Assembly (NCBI GenBank): GCA_905181615.1
Contig: CAJIYH010000002.1
Location: 310,001 to 374,000, forward strand
Source of the DNA: an uncultured Flavobacteriaceae bacterium
GTDB lineage: Bacteria; Bacteroidota; Bacteroidia; Flavobacteriales; Flavobacteriaceae
Direction of reading: 5' to 3'
DNA: 64,000 nucleotides
Shown: in pieces, positions 37,279-47,401 of the stretch
Layout of the letters: the number at the start of each line of letters is the position of its first letter
Position numbering within the stretch: position 1 is the first letter of the stretch
Translations under genes and position numbers: made by a program
Notes under the pieces: generated by a model
What the model saw: the letters and a program-made list of their open reading frames with translations, nothing else
Databases searched by the model: none
What the model was told of the DNA's origin: nothing

Positions 37279-38955
37279 TTACCCTTCGAAGATTACATTA
37301 GCCTCATCTTGATGCCAGTTCGAATAATTTCCTTCATACATCTTATCTACATTGTTTCGTTTAATTTTTAAAGTGGGTGTTGTCAAACGATTCTCGACAG
37401 TCCACGTATCTTTAACAATAATTATGGTTGATATTTTTTTGTATCCAGCTAATTGTGAATTGACTTTTTCCAGAAAACCCTTCAAATAGGCTTTGATTTC
37501 TTCTTGAGGTTTTGCGAGTCCAACTTCAGATAATACAGCTAATAAAATAGGCTGAGGAAGCCCTAAGCCAGCAACACAAATTTGTTCAAAATCAATGATA
37601 TCTGCAAAATAGCTTTCTAAAACTAAAGGCTCTATATATTTACCTTTAGAAGTTTTGAAGATGTCTTTAACTCGGCCGGTAATGAATAAGAATCCTTCTT
37701 CATCCAAATGACCTTGATCACCCGTATGTAGCCATCCGTCTTTTATTACTTCTGCGGTCAATTCGGGTTGCTTATAATATTCTTTCATTACAAAAGGACC
37801 ACGCATTAAAATTTCGGAAGTTTCAGAATCAATTTTTAATTCTACTTCTGGTTGAGCGATTCCTACAGACCCTGCTTTACCCATCATATAGGGTTCAAGG
37901 TGGGTGGTAATTGCACAGTTTTCCGTCATTCCATATCCATTAGTAATTAAGATTCCAATCTTACGATACCAAGCTCGCAAAGATTCTTGTAAGGGAGCAG
38001 CTCCCGAAACGATCGCTCTGGCTTTGCTCAGTCCTAACGTCTTTTTGAATTTATTTTTCAAAACCCATGAAAGTACAGGTATTTTGAGAAGCTTTGTAAG
38101 TTTTTCTTGAGGAACTTTTGATAAAATTCCCATTTGAAATTTAGTCCAAATTCGAGGTACTGCAAAAAACACTGTTGGTTGAGTGTCTTGTAAGTTTTTG
38201 GCAAATGTATCCATGCTTTCAGCAAAGGACATGGTTCCACCAAAACGGAATGCAGTAAATTCAACTACAACGCGTTCTGCAATATGATTTAATGGTAAAT
38301 ATGAAAAGAAAGAGTTGTTTCCGTTAAAATCTATTTGAAGTTCGTTTGACTTTAAAGTAATTAACTCAGTTCTAGAATTTGCTAGGTAGTCCAATACCAC
38401 TCCTTTTGGATTTCCTGTAGTTCCAGAAGTGAATATAATGGTCCATACATCGCTCAATTTTGGCACGTGAGGAGTCTGTAAAGGTTCGAATTGATTGATG
38501 AAGTCGAACCATTGATGCCCTTCGGTAATTTTCGAATGTCCACTATAATTTGGAAATGCAATTATGGGAATACCTTCTGGAACACCTTGTTTTTGCTCTT
38601 CCCAATCTTCAACTTTACCAGCAATTAGTAGATCCACATCACCAAAAGTAAGCAAAGTGTTGATCTCTTTTGATGTTAGGTTCGGAAAGAAAGGTACACT
38701 GATATAACCAGCCATCATAATAGCTAAATCAGCAATAATCCACTCCCTACAATTTTTCGAAACCAAGCCAATATGAGCATTTTCTCGTAGCCCCAAGGAT
38801 TTTAATCCTGTAGCTAGTTTTCTAGCATACTGACCAACTTCTCCCCAAGTATATACCTCCCAGACATCACCGAAAGGTTGTTTTAAAAAAGGTTTGTCTT
38901 TTAGTTTTTCTTCCCACTCGTAAAATTTAAAATCAAATGTTTCTGGTGTATTCAT
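37279..38955 (-). CDS. AMP-dependent acyl-CoA ligase (long-chain type)
   Basis: 558 residues. The P-loop-like adenylation motif is TIIFTSGTTGNPKGVV (about 175), the acyl/adenylate region TNGYGMTENCAITT (about 338), and the hinge motif LHTGDQGHLDEEGFLFITGR (about 410) with FKTSKGKYIEP. This is the pattern of long-chain fatty-acid-CoA ligases (FadD/ACSBG-like). It activates a carboxylic acid to its CoA thioester, the entry step to the dehydrogenases encoded downstream. First gene of the run that contains the hydrolase and the receptor. Confidence 0.93.
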   Translation of the reverse strand: MNTPETFDFKFYEWEEKLKDKPFLKQPFGDVWEVYTWGEVGQYARKLATGLKSLGLRENAHIGLVSKNCREWIIADLAIMMAGYISVPFFPNLTSKEINTLLTFGDVDLLIAGKVEDWEEQKQGVPEGIPIIAFPNYSGHSKITEGHQWFDFINQFEPLQTPHVPKLSDVWTIIFTSGTTGNPKGVVLDYLANSRTELITLKSNELQIDFNGNNSFFSYLPLNHIAERVVVEFTAFRFGGTMSFAESMDTFAKNLQDTQPTVFFAVPRIWTKFQMGILSKVPQEKLTKLLKIPVLSWVLKNKFKKTLGLSKARAIVSGAAPLQESLRAWYRKIGILITNGYGMTENCAITTHLEPYMMGKAGSVGIAQPEVELKIDSETSEILMRGPFVMKEYYKQPELTAEVIKDGWLHTGDQGHLDEEGFLFITGRVKDIFKTSKGKYIEPLVLESYFADIIDFEQICVAGLGLPQPILLAVLSEVGLAKPQEEIKAYLKGFLEKVNSQLAGYKKISTIIIVKDTWTVENRLTTPTLKIKRNNVDKMYEGNYSNWHQDEANVIFEG

Positions 38956-38957
38956 AC

Positions 38958-39125
38958 CTAATTTAGTTTCTTTTTTATTAGTACTATGCCAACAGCTTGT
39001 TCTTCTGCTTTTGAAAACAAAAGGTAGTTGTTTTTTGTTAATTCATCATAAAAAATATGAGGATCTCGAAGTTCGTGAATGGGAAAAGAAATTTCTCCTT
39101 GCCAAAAGAAAAAGAAATGAGATCA
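38958..39125 (-). other. Possible coding remnant upstream of the CoA ligase gene
   Basis: One minus-strand frame stays open for about 55 codons and ends in TAG at 38958. It reads FWQGEISFPIHELRDPHIF, then YDELTKNNYLLFSKAEEQ, which looks protein-like, but it has no usable start codon and is preceded by TGA. It may be the 3' end of a deleted gene. Chance cannot be excluded in AT-rich DNA. Confidence 0.3.
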
Positions 39126-39164
39126 TTTATAAACTATTTTTTAAATAATTTTTTCAATTTAATT

Positions 39165-40646
39165 TTAGCTTTTTATTTTTGAGATTTTAAAATCATTTAA
39201 GCTTGTTTTTCTTGTAAGCTTTCTGTAACTCATAGTCGAACCTGGCCATATTGAGGTATTTTTTCCTTTTCCATCAATCAGATAATAGCTGTTGCAACCC
39301 CCTTTATTCCATATCATGGGCTCTAGTTTTTTGTGTAAGTTGTTGTTGTATTCTTTTTGAACCTCAGGTTTGATGTTGAAATAATTGTCTGGCTGTTTTT
39401 TTAGTTTCAAAAGGTAATCCACAATATAATTGTATTGAGACTCCATCATATGAATAATTGAATTATGTCCTAGACCCGTATTTGGACCTACAACAAGCAT
39501 GAAGTTTGGAAAACCACTCACATTAATTCCTTTGAAGGCTTCTGCACCAGTGATGTCCCATTCTTTAAATAAATTTCGGTTTTCAAGACCGATTACATCG
39601 TATATGTGACCAAAAGTTGTGGCTTTGAATCCAGTTCCAAAAATCACAACATCAAAGTCCAGCAGATGCCCATCGATTAATTCTACTCCTGTTTTGGTAA
39701 AACGTTTAATAGAAGTTGTTTCTAAGGTAACATTTTCACGTTCAAGAGTAGGGTAGTAGTTGTCTGAAATGAGGATTCGCTTACATCCAATCTCGTAATT
39801 AGGAGTAGTTTTTTTCAGTAAATCAGTGTCTTTAATTTGAGATATTCTGTGCTCTGTAGTAACTTTTTTACGCCAAGCTCTTATTTTATTGTCTTTATAC
39901 TGACTTAGTCCCTGAAATTCCAAGAACCAATAAATAAATTCTCTCCAAAACTTTTGATAAGCTGGAAATTTTCTGAACCTATTTTTTGATATTTCATCAA
40001 TAGCTTGATTGTTTTTAGGACTGATCCATGGAGCTGTCCTTTGAAATACAGTGAGCTGACTAACTTTAGGTGCAATTTCGGGAACAAATTGAATTGCGCT
40101 AGCTCCAGTTCCAATAACAGCTACTTTTTTGTTTTTCAAATCATACTGATGATTCCAGTTAAGGGAATGAAAAAGTTCACCTTCAAAAGCTTCTTTGTTC
40201 TCAATATCTGGGTAAACAGGTTCATTAAGCGGCCCGCTGCAAGATATTACGGAACGGGCATGATAGTATTTGTTGTTGTTGTCCAATATCTCCCAATATC
40301 CATTATCATCTATGAAGGTAGCGGAAACTACAGCAGTTTCGAATTGAATGTGTTTGTATAGGTCATATTTGGAGGCGCAATTTTTAAGGTAGGCTAGAAT
40401 TTCATTATGTGGAGAAAATGATTCTGACCATTCTGGGTTTGGTTCAAATGAATACGAATATAAAAATGAAGGAATATCACAAGCACAACCTGGATAAGTG
40501 TTGTCTCTCCATGTTCCTCCGAGTTCTTTTTTGCGCTCAAATATTTTTATAGCTTCTATTCCAGCTTCTTTTAGTTTGATGGCAGCTCCAATTCCAGCAA
40601 AACCCGCTCCTATTATTGCAACTTCCATTTTTTCAATTTCTTTCAA
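39165..40646 (-). CDS. Flavin-containing (Baeyer-Villiger-type) monooxygenase
   Basis: 493 residues. FAD-binding GAGFAGIGAAIKLKEAG near the start, the substrate-entry segment GGTWRDNTYPGCACDIPSF, and NADPH-binding VAVIGTGASAIQFVPE (about 170). Between them FEGELFHSLNWN resembles the Baeyer-Villiger fingerprint F-x-G-x-x-x-H-x-x-x-W-(P/D), with Asn at the last position. The family inserts oxygen next to a ketone to make an ester or lactone. The start at 40646 adds six residues before the more usual MEVAIIGAG (ATG at 40628). Surrounding hydrolase and SDR genes fit a ketone-to-acid route. Confidence 0.9.
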   Translation of the reverse strand: MKEIEKMEVAIIGAGFAGIGAAIKLKEAGIEAIKIFERKKELGGTWRDNTYPGCACDIPSFLYSYSFEPNPEWSESFSPHNEILAYLKNCASKYDLYKHIQFETAVVSATFIDDNGYWEILDNNNKYYHARSVISCSGPLNEPVYPDIENKEAFEGELFHSLNWNHQYDLKNKKVAVIGTGASAIQFVPEIAPKVSQLTVFQRTAPWISPKNNQAIDEISKNRFRKFPAYQKFWREFIYWFLEFQGLSQYKDNKIRAWRKKVTTEHRISQIKDTDLLKKTTPNYEIGCKRILISDNYYPTLERENVTLETTSIKRFTKTGVELIDGHLLDFDVVIFGTGFKATTFGHIYDVIGLENRNLFKEWDITGAEAFKGINVSGFPNFMLVVGPNTGLGHNSIIHMMESQYNYIVDYLLKLKKQPDNYFNIKPEVQKEYNNNLHKKLEPMIWNKGGCNSYYLIDGKGKNTSIWPGSTMSYRKLTRKTSLNDFKISKIKS

Positions 40647-40762
40647 CGATCTATTTTTTAATCAGCTTAATACTTTGCGTGAGATATTAGGATTCAATAT
40701 ACTATTTTTTTACAGATAATTAAACATAGAACCCTATATCCTCATTTTTTAATTTCTGTATT

Positions 40763-42181
40763 TTAATTTTCATCGTCAAGCTCAGATCGGATAGCATTGT
40801 AGCTTGTCTTTGTGATCGGGTACTTTCTAATAAACAAAATTCCACTCAGGTAAAAGACTAGTAAAATAGGGCCTCCAATATAACCTAAACCGAGTATTGT
40901 ATTTGGTTCAATTTGTTCTATTGGAATATCTTGTCCAGGCAACTGAATAATGTCGAGTAATATTCCCGCTATAAAATATCCACCGCCTATAGTACATTTG
41001 TAAGCAAAAGACATGGTGGAGAAAAAGAAGCCTTCGCTTCGTGTTTTAGTCATCAATTCATGCTCATCTACAACATCTGCCATCATAGAATTACTTAGAC
41101 TGATGCTTACCCATAAAAAACTATATGCAACAGCTAGTGTAAAGAAGTATATAGGTAAAAGTAAAGGGTCTCCGTTTTCTGGGAATATGTTTAACAGTCT
41201 TAAGGTAAAAGGAAGAGAGAAAAATATCCCAAAAACATAGGTGCTAATGATAACCGCTTTTTTCTTATCGAGGTTACGCCCCATTATAGGGCCGACTATA
41301 AAAGATAAAACTCCTCCTAATGCAGCAGCTATAGGAAGTGCCCCTAATTCTTTTTCTGATAATTCGAAAAAAAAAGTTGAAAAATAGGGAGTAAAAACTG
41401 TACCAACTCCCAGGCCTATATAGATAATCATCAGGTAGCTTACTAGGGTAGTGTAGGACTTCATGCGGATTGCATCGCCTATGGTTTTTATATATTCCTT
41501 AAAATTAAATTTAGATTGATCTCCTTTATTTTGAGGCAAAGTAGGGATTACATTTTTCGTTCCGTAAGTGCTTATTAAAATCACTAGAGCTGATAGGCTT
41601 CCGCAGAGCAAAGCAAATTTCGAGTACGCGGCTTCATTAAAAAGACCGTTCGAGTTTTCTGCAGTTGGAGTAAAAAATACAATTAGCCCAAGCAGTATAA
41701 TAAAGGGAGATAGAAAAGCGGAAAACATTACTCTATAACTTGTTATCGTAGTACGTTCATTATAATCTGATGATAGTTCAGCCCCTAAAGACATTCCCGG
41801 TACAATGAAAAATGTTAATGAAAATCGAACCATGACAGAGAAAAAAGTCAGCCAAGCAAACAAACCTAGTTGATCAAGTCCCGCAGGGGGAGTAAATAAG
41901 ATATAAATAAAAAGGCCTAGAGGCAGTGCTGAAAGCAGCATAAACGGGTGTCTTCGACCCCATTCCCCTCCTTTCCAACGATCGGATAAGGTCCCAACCA
42001 AAGGGTCGCTTATGGCATCAAAAATTAAAGCTATAACAGATGCAGATCCAGCATATATTGGTTCAAGACCTAATATTTGACTGAAATAAAAAAACAAAAA
42101 CAATTGGAAGAGTCCGTCTTTGATCCCCTGAGAAGAAAACCCTAAACCATAAAGGAGTTTATTTCGTTTTGAAACAGCCAT
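40763..42181 (-). CDS. MFS transporter of the GPH (MelB-like) cation symporter type
   Basis: 472 residues with about 12 membrane segments. Early motifs YGLGFSSQGIKDGLFQLFLFFYFSQILG and FDAISDPLVGTLSDRWKGGEWGRRHPFML belong to the glycoside-pentoside-hexuronide:cation symporter group. In Bacteroidota such carriers also accompany lipid and terpenoid catabolism genes. It is divergent from the TetR gene at 42277 and upstream of the monooxygenase gene. It probably moves the substrate or a product across the inner membrane; the substrate is unknown. Confidence 0.9.
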   Translation of the reverse strand: MAVSKRNKLLYGLGFSSQGIKDGLFQLFLFFYFSQILGLEPIYAGSASVIALIFDAISDPLVGTLSDRWKGGEWGRRHPFMLLSALPLGLFIYILFTPPAGLDQLGLFAWLTFFSVMVRFSLTFFIVPGMSLGAELSSDYNERTTITSYRVMFSAFLSPFIILLGLIVFFTPTAENSNGLFNEAAYSKFALLCGSLSALVILISTYGTKNVIPTLPQNKGDQSKFNFKEYIKTIGDAIRMKSYTTLVSYLMIIYIGLGVGTVFTPYFSTFFFELSEKELGALPIAAALGGVLSFIVGPIMGRNLDKKKAVIISTYVFGIFFSLPFTLRLLNIFPENGDPLLLPIYFFTLAVAYSFLWVSISLSNSMMADVVDEHELMTKTRSEGFFFSTMSFAYKCTIGGGYFIAGILLDIIQLPGQDIPIEQIEPNTILGLGYIGGPILLVFYLSGILFIRKYPITKTSYNAIRSELDDEN

Positions 42182-42276
42182 AATTTATAATTTTATATAA
42201 TTTATTCTGAAAAATAATATAAATTAGCATACTATATACAATTATTCTTAATTAATCTGTAATCAAAATCCTAATC

Positions 42277-42921
42277 GTGCTCAAAAAAGCAAATCCAACT
42301 AAAATTAAAATAATTACACAGGCAATTGAGTTGTATAATACATTTGGAGTATTTAATGTATTGAATCAAGACATTGCAAAAGCTGTAGGAATTAGTTTAA
42401 GTAATTTTAATTATCATTTCCCTAAGAAAGAAAATTTAATATATACGGTTTGTGGGCATATGAGCTCCTTATTACAAGAGCGTATTCAGGCAAATAAAAT
42501 GTTAACAAATGACGGTATTGTTCTTGAATTAGTTAAGATATATCTTGAGTTTGAAAGTGAATTTAAATTCTTTTATTTGGACACCAACAGTTTGTTAATG
42601 ACATATCCTTATATCAAAAAGGAATTGGAACTTCAAATTACTGATGATATCAAAATGATACGTAACCTCAATTATATTGCAATAGGAAAAGGACTAATGA
42701 AGCCCGAGCCTGAAAATTCGATTGAGCTTTTAGATACCATAGCAAATCAAATTTGGATGATTACTCATTTTTGGTTTGCACAATCTAGACTTCGCAACAT
42801 TAGTGATGATTTGGTTGATAACGGCCTTCGAGCTTGCTTTGCAATCCTCCATCCTTATTTAACTAAAAAAGGAATCGAGGTTTATGAAGGATATCTTTCA
42901 AATCAGCCCGTTAATATTTAA
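42277..42921 (+). CDS. TetR-family regulator (right end of catabolic island)
   Basis: 214 residues from a GTG start (42277), the only candidate start before the helix-turn-helix. The DNA-binding part is IIT-QAIELYNTFGVF followed by LNQDIAKAVGISLSNFNYHF (about 10-50). The C-terminal domain is long and helical. It is divergent from the MFS gene (95-base spacer) and 56 bases upstream of the thiolase gene, so it probably controls both. It is a different subtype from the TetR protein at 24635-25171. Confidence 0.87.
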   Translation: MLKKANPTKIKIITQAIELYNTFGVFNVLNQDIAKAVGISLSNFNYHFPKKENLIYTVCGHMSSLLQERIQANKMLTNDGIVLELVKIYLEFESEFKFFYLDTNSLLMTYPYIKKELELQITDDIKMIRNLNYIAIGKGLMKPEPENSIELLDTIANQIWMITHFWFAQSRLRNISDDLVDNGLRACFAILHPYLTKKGIEVYEGYLSNQPVNI

Positions 42922-42977
42922 AGCCAAATCAAATATAAATCCAGTATATTTAATAATCAATCACAAAACAATAAATA

Positions 42978-44159
42978 ATGAGAGAAGCCTTAATAGTATC
43001 AACAGCAAGAACACCAATTGGAAAAGCCTACAGAGGAGCATACAACAATACAAATGCCCCTACTTTAGCCGCATTAGCAATTGAAGAAGCTGTAGCACGT
43101 TCAGGTGCGTCTAAAGATCAAATTGATGATGTTATTATGGGTGCAGCATTACAACAAGGAACTACTGGTGGTAATATTGGAAGGTTGTCTGCTATGGCAG
43201 CTGGTTTGCCAAAAACCGTAAGCGGAATGAGTATTGACCGTCAATGTTCTTCGGGGATGATGGCTATTGCAACTGCAGCAAAGCAAATAATTTGTGATGG
43301 AATGGAAATAACTATAGGAGGAGGAGTAGAGTCCATAAGCTTAGTTCAGAACGAAAAGATGAACGTTCACCGAATGGTAGACAAAGCTTTAATTGCAAAA
43401 CAACCCAACATTTATATGCCTATGCTTCAAACGGCTGAGGTTGTTGCAAAAAGATATAATGTTAGTAGAGAAGCACAAGATATATATGCCCTTCAAAGTC
43501 AGCAAAGGACAGCTGCTGCTCAGCAAGCAGGGAAATTTAATGACGAAATTATTGAAACAAAGACATCAATGGGTGTTATGGATCGAGAAACAAAAGAAAT
43601 TAGCTATCAAGATATTACTTTAAATAAAGATCAAGGAAATAGACCCAGTACAGTAATTGAAGGTTTGTCTGGATTGAATCCTGTTCTTGAAAATGGTGTT
43701 ATTACCGCTGGAAATGCAAGTCAATTGTCTGATGGATCTTCTGCTTGTGTATTAATGGAAGCTGCTACCGCAGCTAAGCATTCGGGAACTCCCCTTGGGA
43801 TATATAGAGGAATAGCAGTTGCGGGATGTGAGCCAGATGAAATGGGAATTGGCCCTATTTATGCGATTCCAAAACTATTAAAGCAACATGGTCTCAAAAT
43901 GTCTGATATAGGTCTCTGGGAACTTAACGAAGCATTTGCGGTTCAGGTGATTTATTGTCAAGAACATCTAGGAATTCCCAATGAGTTGTTAAACGTGAAT
44001 GGAGGCGCTATTTCTATAGGTCATCCTTATGGAATGTCAGGGTCTAGAATGGTAGCCCATGCACTTATAGAAGGTAAGAGAAGAGGCGCTAAATATGTTG
44101 TTTCGACCATGTGTGTTGGTGGCGGAATGGGAGCTGCAGGATTGTTTGAAGTAATCTAA
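42978..44159 (+). CDS. Thiolase (acetyl-CoA acyltransferase)
   Basis: 393 residues. Nucleophilic Cys in [13 protein letters not shown] (about 90), His in [14 protein letters not shown] (about 345) and the second Cys in [14 protein letters not shown] (about 378). This is the degradative thiolase pattern, splitting a 3-ketoacyl-CoA into acetyl-CoA and a shortened acyl-CoA. It supplies the last beta-oxidation step for the island, on the opposite strand, after the TetR gene. A strong terminator follows 32 bases after the stop. Confidence 0.95.
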   Translation: MREALIVSTARTPIGKAYRGAYNNTNAPTLAALAIEEAVARSGASKDQIDDVIMGAALQQGTTGGNIGRLSAMAAGLPKTVSGMSIDRQCSSGMMAIATAAKQIICDGMEITIGGGVESISLVQNEKMNVHRMVDKALIAKQPNIYMPMLQTAEVVAKRYNVSREAQDIYALQSQQRTAAAQQAGKFNDEIIETKTSMGVMDRETKEISYQDITLNKDQGNRPSTVIEGLSGLNPVLENGVITAGNASQLSDGSSACVLMEAATAAKHSGTPLGIYRGIAVAGCEPDEMGIGPIYAIPKLLKQHGLKMSDIGLWELNEAFAVQVIYCQEHLGIPNELLNVNGGAISIGHPYGMSGSRMVAHALIEGKRRGAKYVVSTMCVGGGMGAAGLFEVI

Positions 44160-44185
44160 AAACTTCTTCTAAAATAGGATATAAT

Positions 44186-44219
44186 AAAAAAGCGAGCTAA
44201 AATCTTTAGCTCGCTTTTT
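44186..44219. terminator. Bidirectional intrinsic terminator after the thiolase gene
   Basis: Perfect 11-bp stem (AGCGAGCTAAA / TTTAGCTCGCT, 44191-44215) with a three-base loop, flanked by A residues on the left and T residues on the right. It can serve the thiolase gene on the plus strand and the convergent gene ending at 44242 on the minus strand. Confidence 0.93.
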
Positions 44220-44241
44220 GTGTTTAATAAATCACCTGTTT

Positions 44242-47200
44242 CTATTCGATGTTCAGGTAATTTCTTTTTTCATTTTTAAAAGCAGTATTAAAGGCTGCTA
44301 CATCGGTATTAATTAACTCTTGATATGTTTTCATAGCTGCTTGAACTTCTGCAGATAAAATATCTTTGACTGCTGTATCTTGCGCGGTTGGTGGGAAATC
44401 ATCCATAGTAATCAATCGGTTTAGATGCCCAAGTTTGTTTGTTAAGCGAATTGGGAAATTTAATGGATCTTGATTACTTCTATTCTGAGTTTGATATAAA
44501 GTTTTTTCAACCTCAAGTAATTTTCCTTGAATATCTTTAGACTGAGCAATCAGTTTTGTTGCTGTTGAATCTGCTTTATTTTGTTTTTCGAAATCAGACA
44601 ATTTACTTCTAATCTTTCTTATGTTTTTGATCGCCTTATGAGCCTTATCAACAGTTTTATTTACGTCGTTAACAAAATCAAATTGTTTTTGCATTTCAGC
44701 AACTGATGATTCTGATCTAGGATCAGGAAGAATGTCAAAGTTTTGAGTTTGTTCTTTTCCATTAACAAGTAAACTAACCGAATATTCGCCAGGAACTGCT
44801 TTCGCTCCAGAGAATGAAGCACTCCAAAAAATCATTCCTTTTAGTCTCTCTGCTCCATCATATCGAGTATCCCAAACAAAACTGTTACCTCCAGCTTTCA
44901 CCGTGAGCTTATTTTCCTTGTCTTTTGTAGAATATACTTTTATTAGTTCACCGTTACTTGATTTAAATTGAAGTTCAACCTTGTCTTTCTCATCATCAAA
45001 ATCCTTAATATAATAATGAATTATAACTCCGTTAGGAAGGTTGGTTCCGGCTGTTAATGAGCTTTTTCCGCCACGTCCTTTTGTCCGGTAGCTTTGTTTT
45101 GGTTTGTAAAGAATGGTCTTTTGACTTATCTTATTTGGTTGTATTTGGTGAAGTACCGTAAGGTCATCCAGCATCCAAATACTCCTACCCTGAGTGGCAA
45201 CTATAAGGCTATTGTCTTTAATGGTTAAGTCAGTAATAGGAACTATAGGGAGGTTCTTTTGAAAAGATGACCATGAAGATCCATCGTCATATGAAACATA
45301 AATACCGTTCTCAGTTCCTGCATACAACATTCCTTTTCGACTAGGATCAGCTCGAACTACACGGGTAAAATCTTCTTTAGCAATCCCATTTGTAATTGTT
45401 TTCCATGTTTCACCATAATCTGTTGTTTTGTATAAATAAGGTGTATAGTCACCCAATTTATAACGAGTACCAGCCACATAACAAGTTCCCGGATCAAATG
45501 GAGATGGTTCTACGCTGTTAATCATAGTCCATTCTGGCATTTGTTTAGGCGTTATATTACTCCAGTTTCCTCCTCCATCTTGAGTTATGTGAATTAAACC
45601 GTCATCACTTCCAACCCACAATAACCCTTCTTTTAAGGGAGATTCTTCTGCTGCAAAAATGGTGCAGTAATATTCAACACTTGTATTATCCTGGGTAATA
45701 GGCCCTCCAGATGTTTTGAGTTTTGTAGGGTCATTTCGAGTTAAATCAGGACTGATAATTTTCCATTCTTGCCCTTCGTTTTCTGTAACATGAACTTGAT
45801 TAGAAAAGGTGTATAAGCGTTTAGAATTATGTTTACTAAAGATAATAGGAAAATTCCATTGAAAGCGGTACTTCATTCCTTCTGCTCCATGTCCCATAGG
45901 ATTGTCTGGCCAAACATTTATTCCACGAACGGAATTTTTAGCATGATTTACTCGAGTTAAGAAGCCACCATAACTTCCACCATAAACAATTTCATTATTA
46001 GTAGGGTCAATAGCTATGTGAGCTGACTCTCCACCAGCAGTAGATTCCCAATCTGATTCAGTAATAGAACGTCCAGAACTTCGATGATTTATTCTAATGG
46101 TAGAATTATCTTGCTGAGCAACATAGATTCTGAATGGAAATGCATTATCAGTTGTTACTCTATAAAACTGTGCAGTTGGTTGATTCATATAAGTACTCCA
46201 TGAGCTTCCACCGTCATAAGTAACTTGTGCTCCACCATCATCGGCTATAATCATTCGTTGGTTATCTTCTGGAGAAATCCATAGATCATGATGATCTCCA
46301 TGAGGCGCATTATGACTGCTGAATGTTTTTCCACCATCTGTCGATTTATGATAAGCTACATTCATTACATATACACTATTTTCATCTTGAGTATCTGCGT
46401 ATATTTTAGTGTAATACCATGCCCGCTGTCTCAAAGAGCGACTTTCGTTTACATGTTTCCAACTTTCACCTCCGTCGTCTGAACGATATACTCCACCTTT
46501 TTCTCTATTCTCAACAATAGACCAAACTCTATTTGGATTTACAGGCGAAACCGTAACACCGATAATTCCAAGGGTTCCTTTTGCATAGCCTTTGTTTTTA
46601 CTAATTTCTTTCCATGTTGCACCACTATCTGTACTCTTCCATAGTGCAGATCCATCACCTCCACTATTCAAGCTGTTTGGGGTTCTTTGAATGCGCCAAG
46701 TTGAAGCATATAAATGTCTTGGGTTGGAAGGGTCCATAACCAATTCAACAGCTCCAGCTTGAACATCAGAAAATAAAATCTTCTTCCAGCTTTTACCACC
46801 ATTGGTACTTTTGTAAACCCCTCGGTCGTTGTTTGGTTTATATAAATCTCCTAACACAGCTGCATATACAGTATTTGGGTCTTGAGGATGAACGACCATA
46901 CGTGGAATATGTCTGGAATTAGGTAAACCTACATGAGTCCAAGTTTTACCAGCATCTACACTTTTCCAAACGCCTTTTCCTGAGGAAACGTTACCACGGA
47001 CAGTAACTTCACCACCCCCTACGTAAAGAACATTGGGGTCACTTGGTGCTACAGCTACAGAACCAATACTTCCTCCAAAGTATCCATCCGAAATATTTTT
47101 ATAGGTTTCTCCGCCATCAACAGTTTTCCAAACTCCACCCCCGGTTGCTCCGAAATAAAAAACCTTTGGTTGGTCTGCAACTCCAACAACTGCAGCTGAC

Positions 47201-47376
47201 CGGCCTCCTCTAAAAGGACCAATGGATCGATACTGAACCGATTCGTGTAATTGCGGACTGATCTGAGTTGTGTTTAATTTTTTTGACCTTCTTGATTGAG
47301 CCGTAGCATCTTGATTTGAAAGAAGAAGTAAAAAGACTCCTAATAACGAGGAGAATAAAATTTTTGAATAACGCAT
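44242..47376 (-). CDS. Secreted Asp-box / VPS10-like beta-propeller protein
   Basis: 1044 residues with a signal peptide (about 1-26, ending DATAQ). Residues about 50-730 hold many Asp-box repeats (GVWKTVDGGETYKN, GVWKSVDAGKTW, GVYKSTNGGKSWKK, GVYRSDDGGESWKH), the blades of a sortilin/VPS10- or BNR-type propeller. The C-terminal 300 residues are a beta domain plus a helical, coiled-coil-like part (about 930-1010). Such proteins are often annotated as glycosyl hydrolases, but no catalytic residues can be named here. Probably periplasmic or outer-membrane. It is divergent from the M20/M24 peptidase pair, with a 10-bp inverted repeat between. Confidence 0.88.
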   Translation of the reverse strand: MRYSKILFSSLLGVFLLLLSNQDATAQSRRSKKLNTTQISPQLHESVQYRSIGPFRGGRSAAVVGVADQPKVFYFGATGGGVWKTVDGGETYKNISDGYFGGSIGSVAVAPSDPNVLYVGGGEVTVRGNVSSGKGVWKSVDAGKTWTHVGLPNSRHIPRMVVHPQDPNTVYAAVLGDLYKPNNDRGVYKSTNGGKSWKKILFSDVQAGAVELVMDPSNPRHLYASTWRIQRTPNSLNSGGDGSALWKSTDSGATWKEISKNKGYAKGTLGIIGVTVSPVNPNRVWSIVENREKGGVYRSDDGGESWKHVNESRSLRQRAWYYTKIYADTQDENSVYVMNVAYHKSTDGGKTFSSHNAPHGDHHDLWISPEDNQRMIIADDGGAQVTYDGGSSWSTYMNQPTAQFYRVTTDNAFPFRIYVAQQDNSTIRINHRSSGRSITESDWESTAGGESAHIAIDPTNNEIVYGGSYGGFLTRVNHAKNSVRGINVWPDNPMGHGAEGMKYRFQWNFPIIFSKHNSKRLYTFSNQVHVTENEGQEWKIISPDLTRNDPTKLKTSGGPITQDNTSVEYYCTIFAAEESPLKEGLLWVGSDDGLIHITQDGGGNWSNITPKQMPEWTMINSVEPSPFDPGTCYVAGTRYKLGDYTPYLYKTTDYGETWKTITNGIAKEDFTRVVRADPSRKGMLYAGTENGIYVSYDDGSSWSSFQKNLPIVPITDLTIKDNSLIVATQGRSIWMLDDLTVLHQIQPNKISQKTILYKPKQSYRTKGRGGKSSLTAGTNLPNGVIIHYYIKDFDDEKDKVELQFKSSNGELIKVYSTKDKENKLTVKAGGNSFVWDTRYDGAERLKGMIFWSASFSGAKAVPGEYSVSLLVNGKEQTQNFDILPDPRSESSVAEMQKQFDFVNDVNKTVDKAHKAIKNIRKIRSKLSDFEKQNKADSTATKLIAQSKDIQGKLLEVEKTLYQTQNRSNQDPLNFPIRLTNKLGHLNRLITMDDFPPTAQDTAVKDILSAEVQAAMKTYQELINTDVAAFNTAFKNEKRNYLNIE

Positions 47377-47401
47377 CTTTTTGTTTTTGATATAGCTACC
47401 C

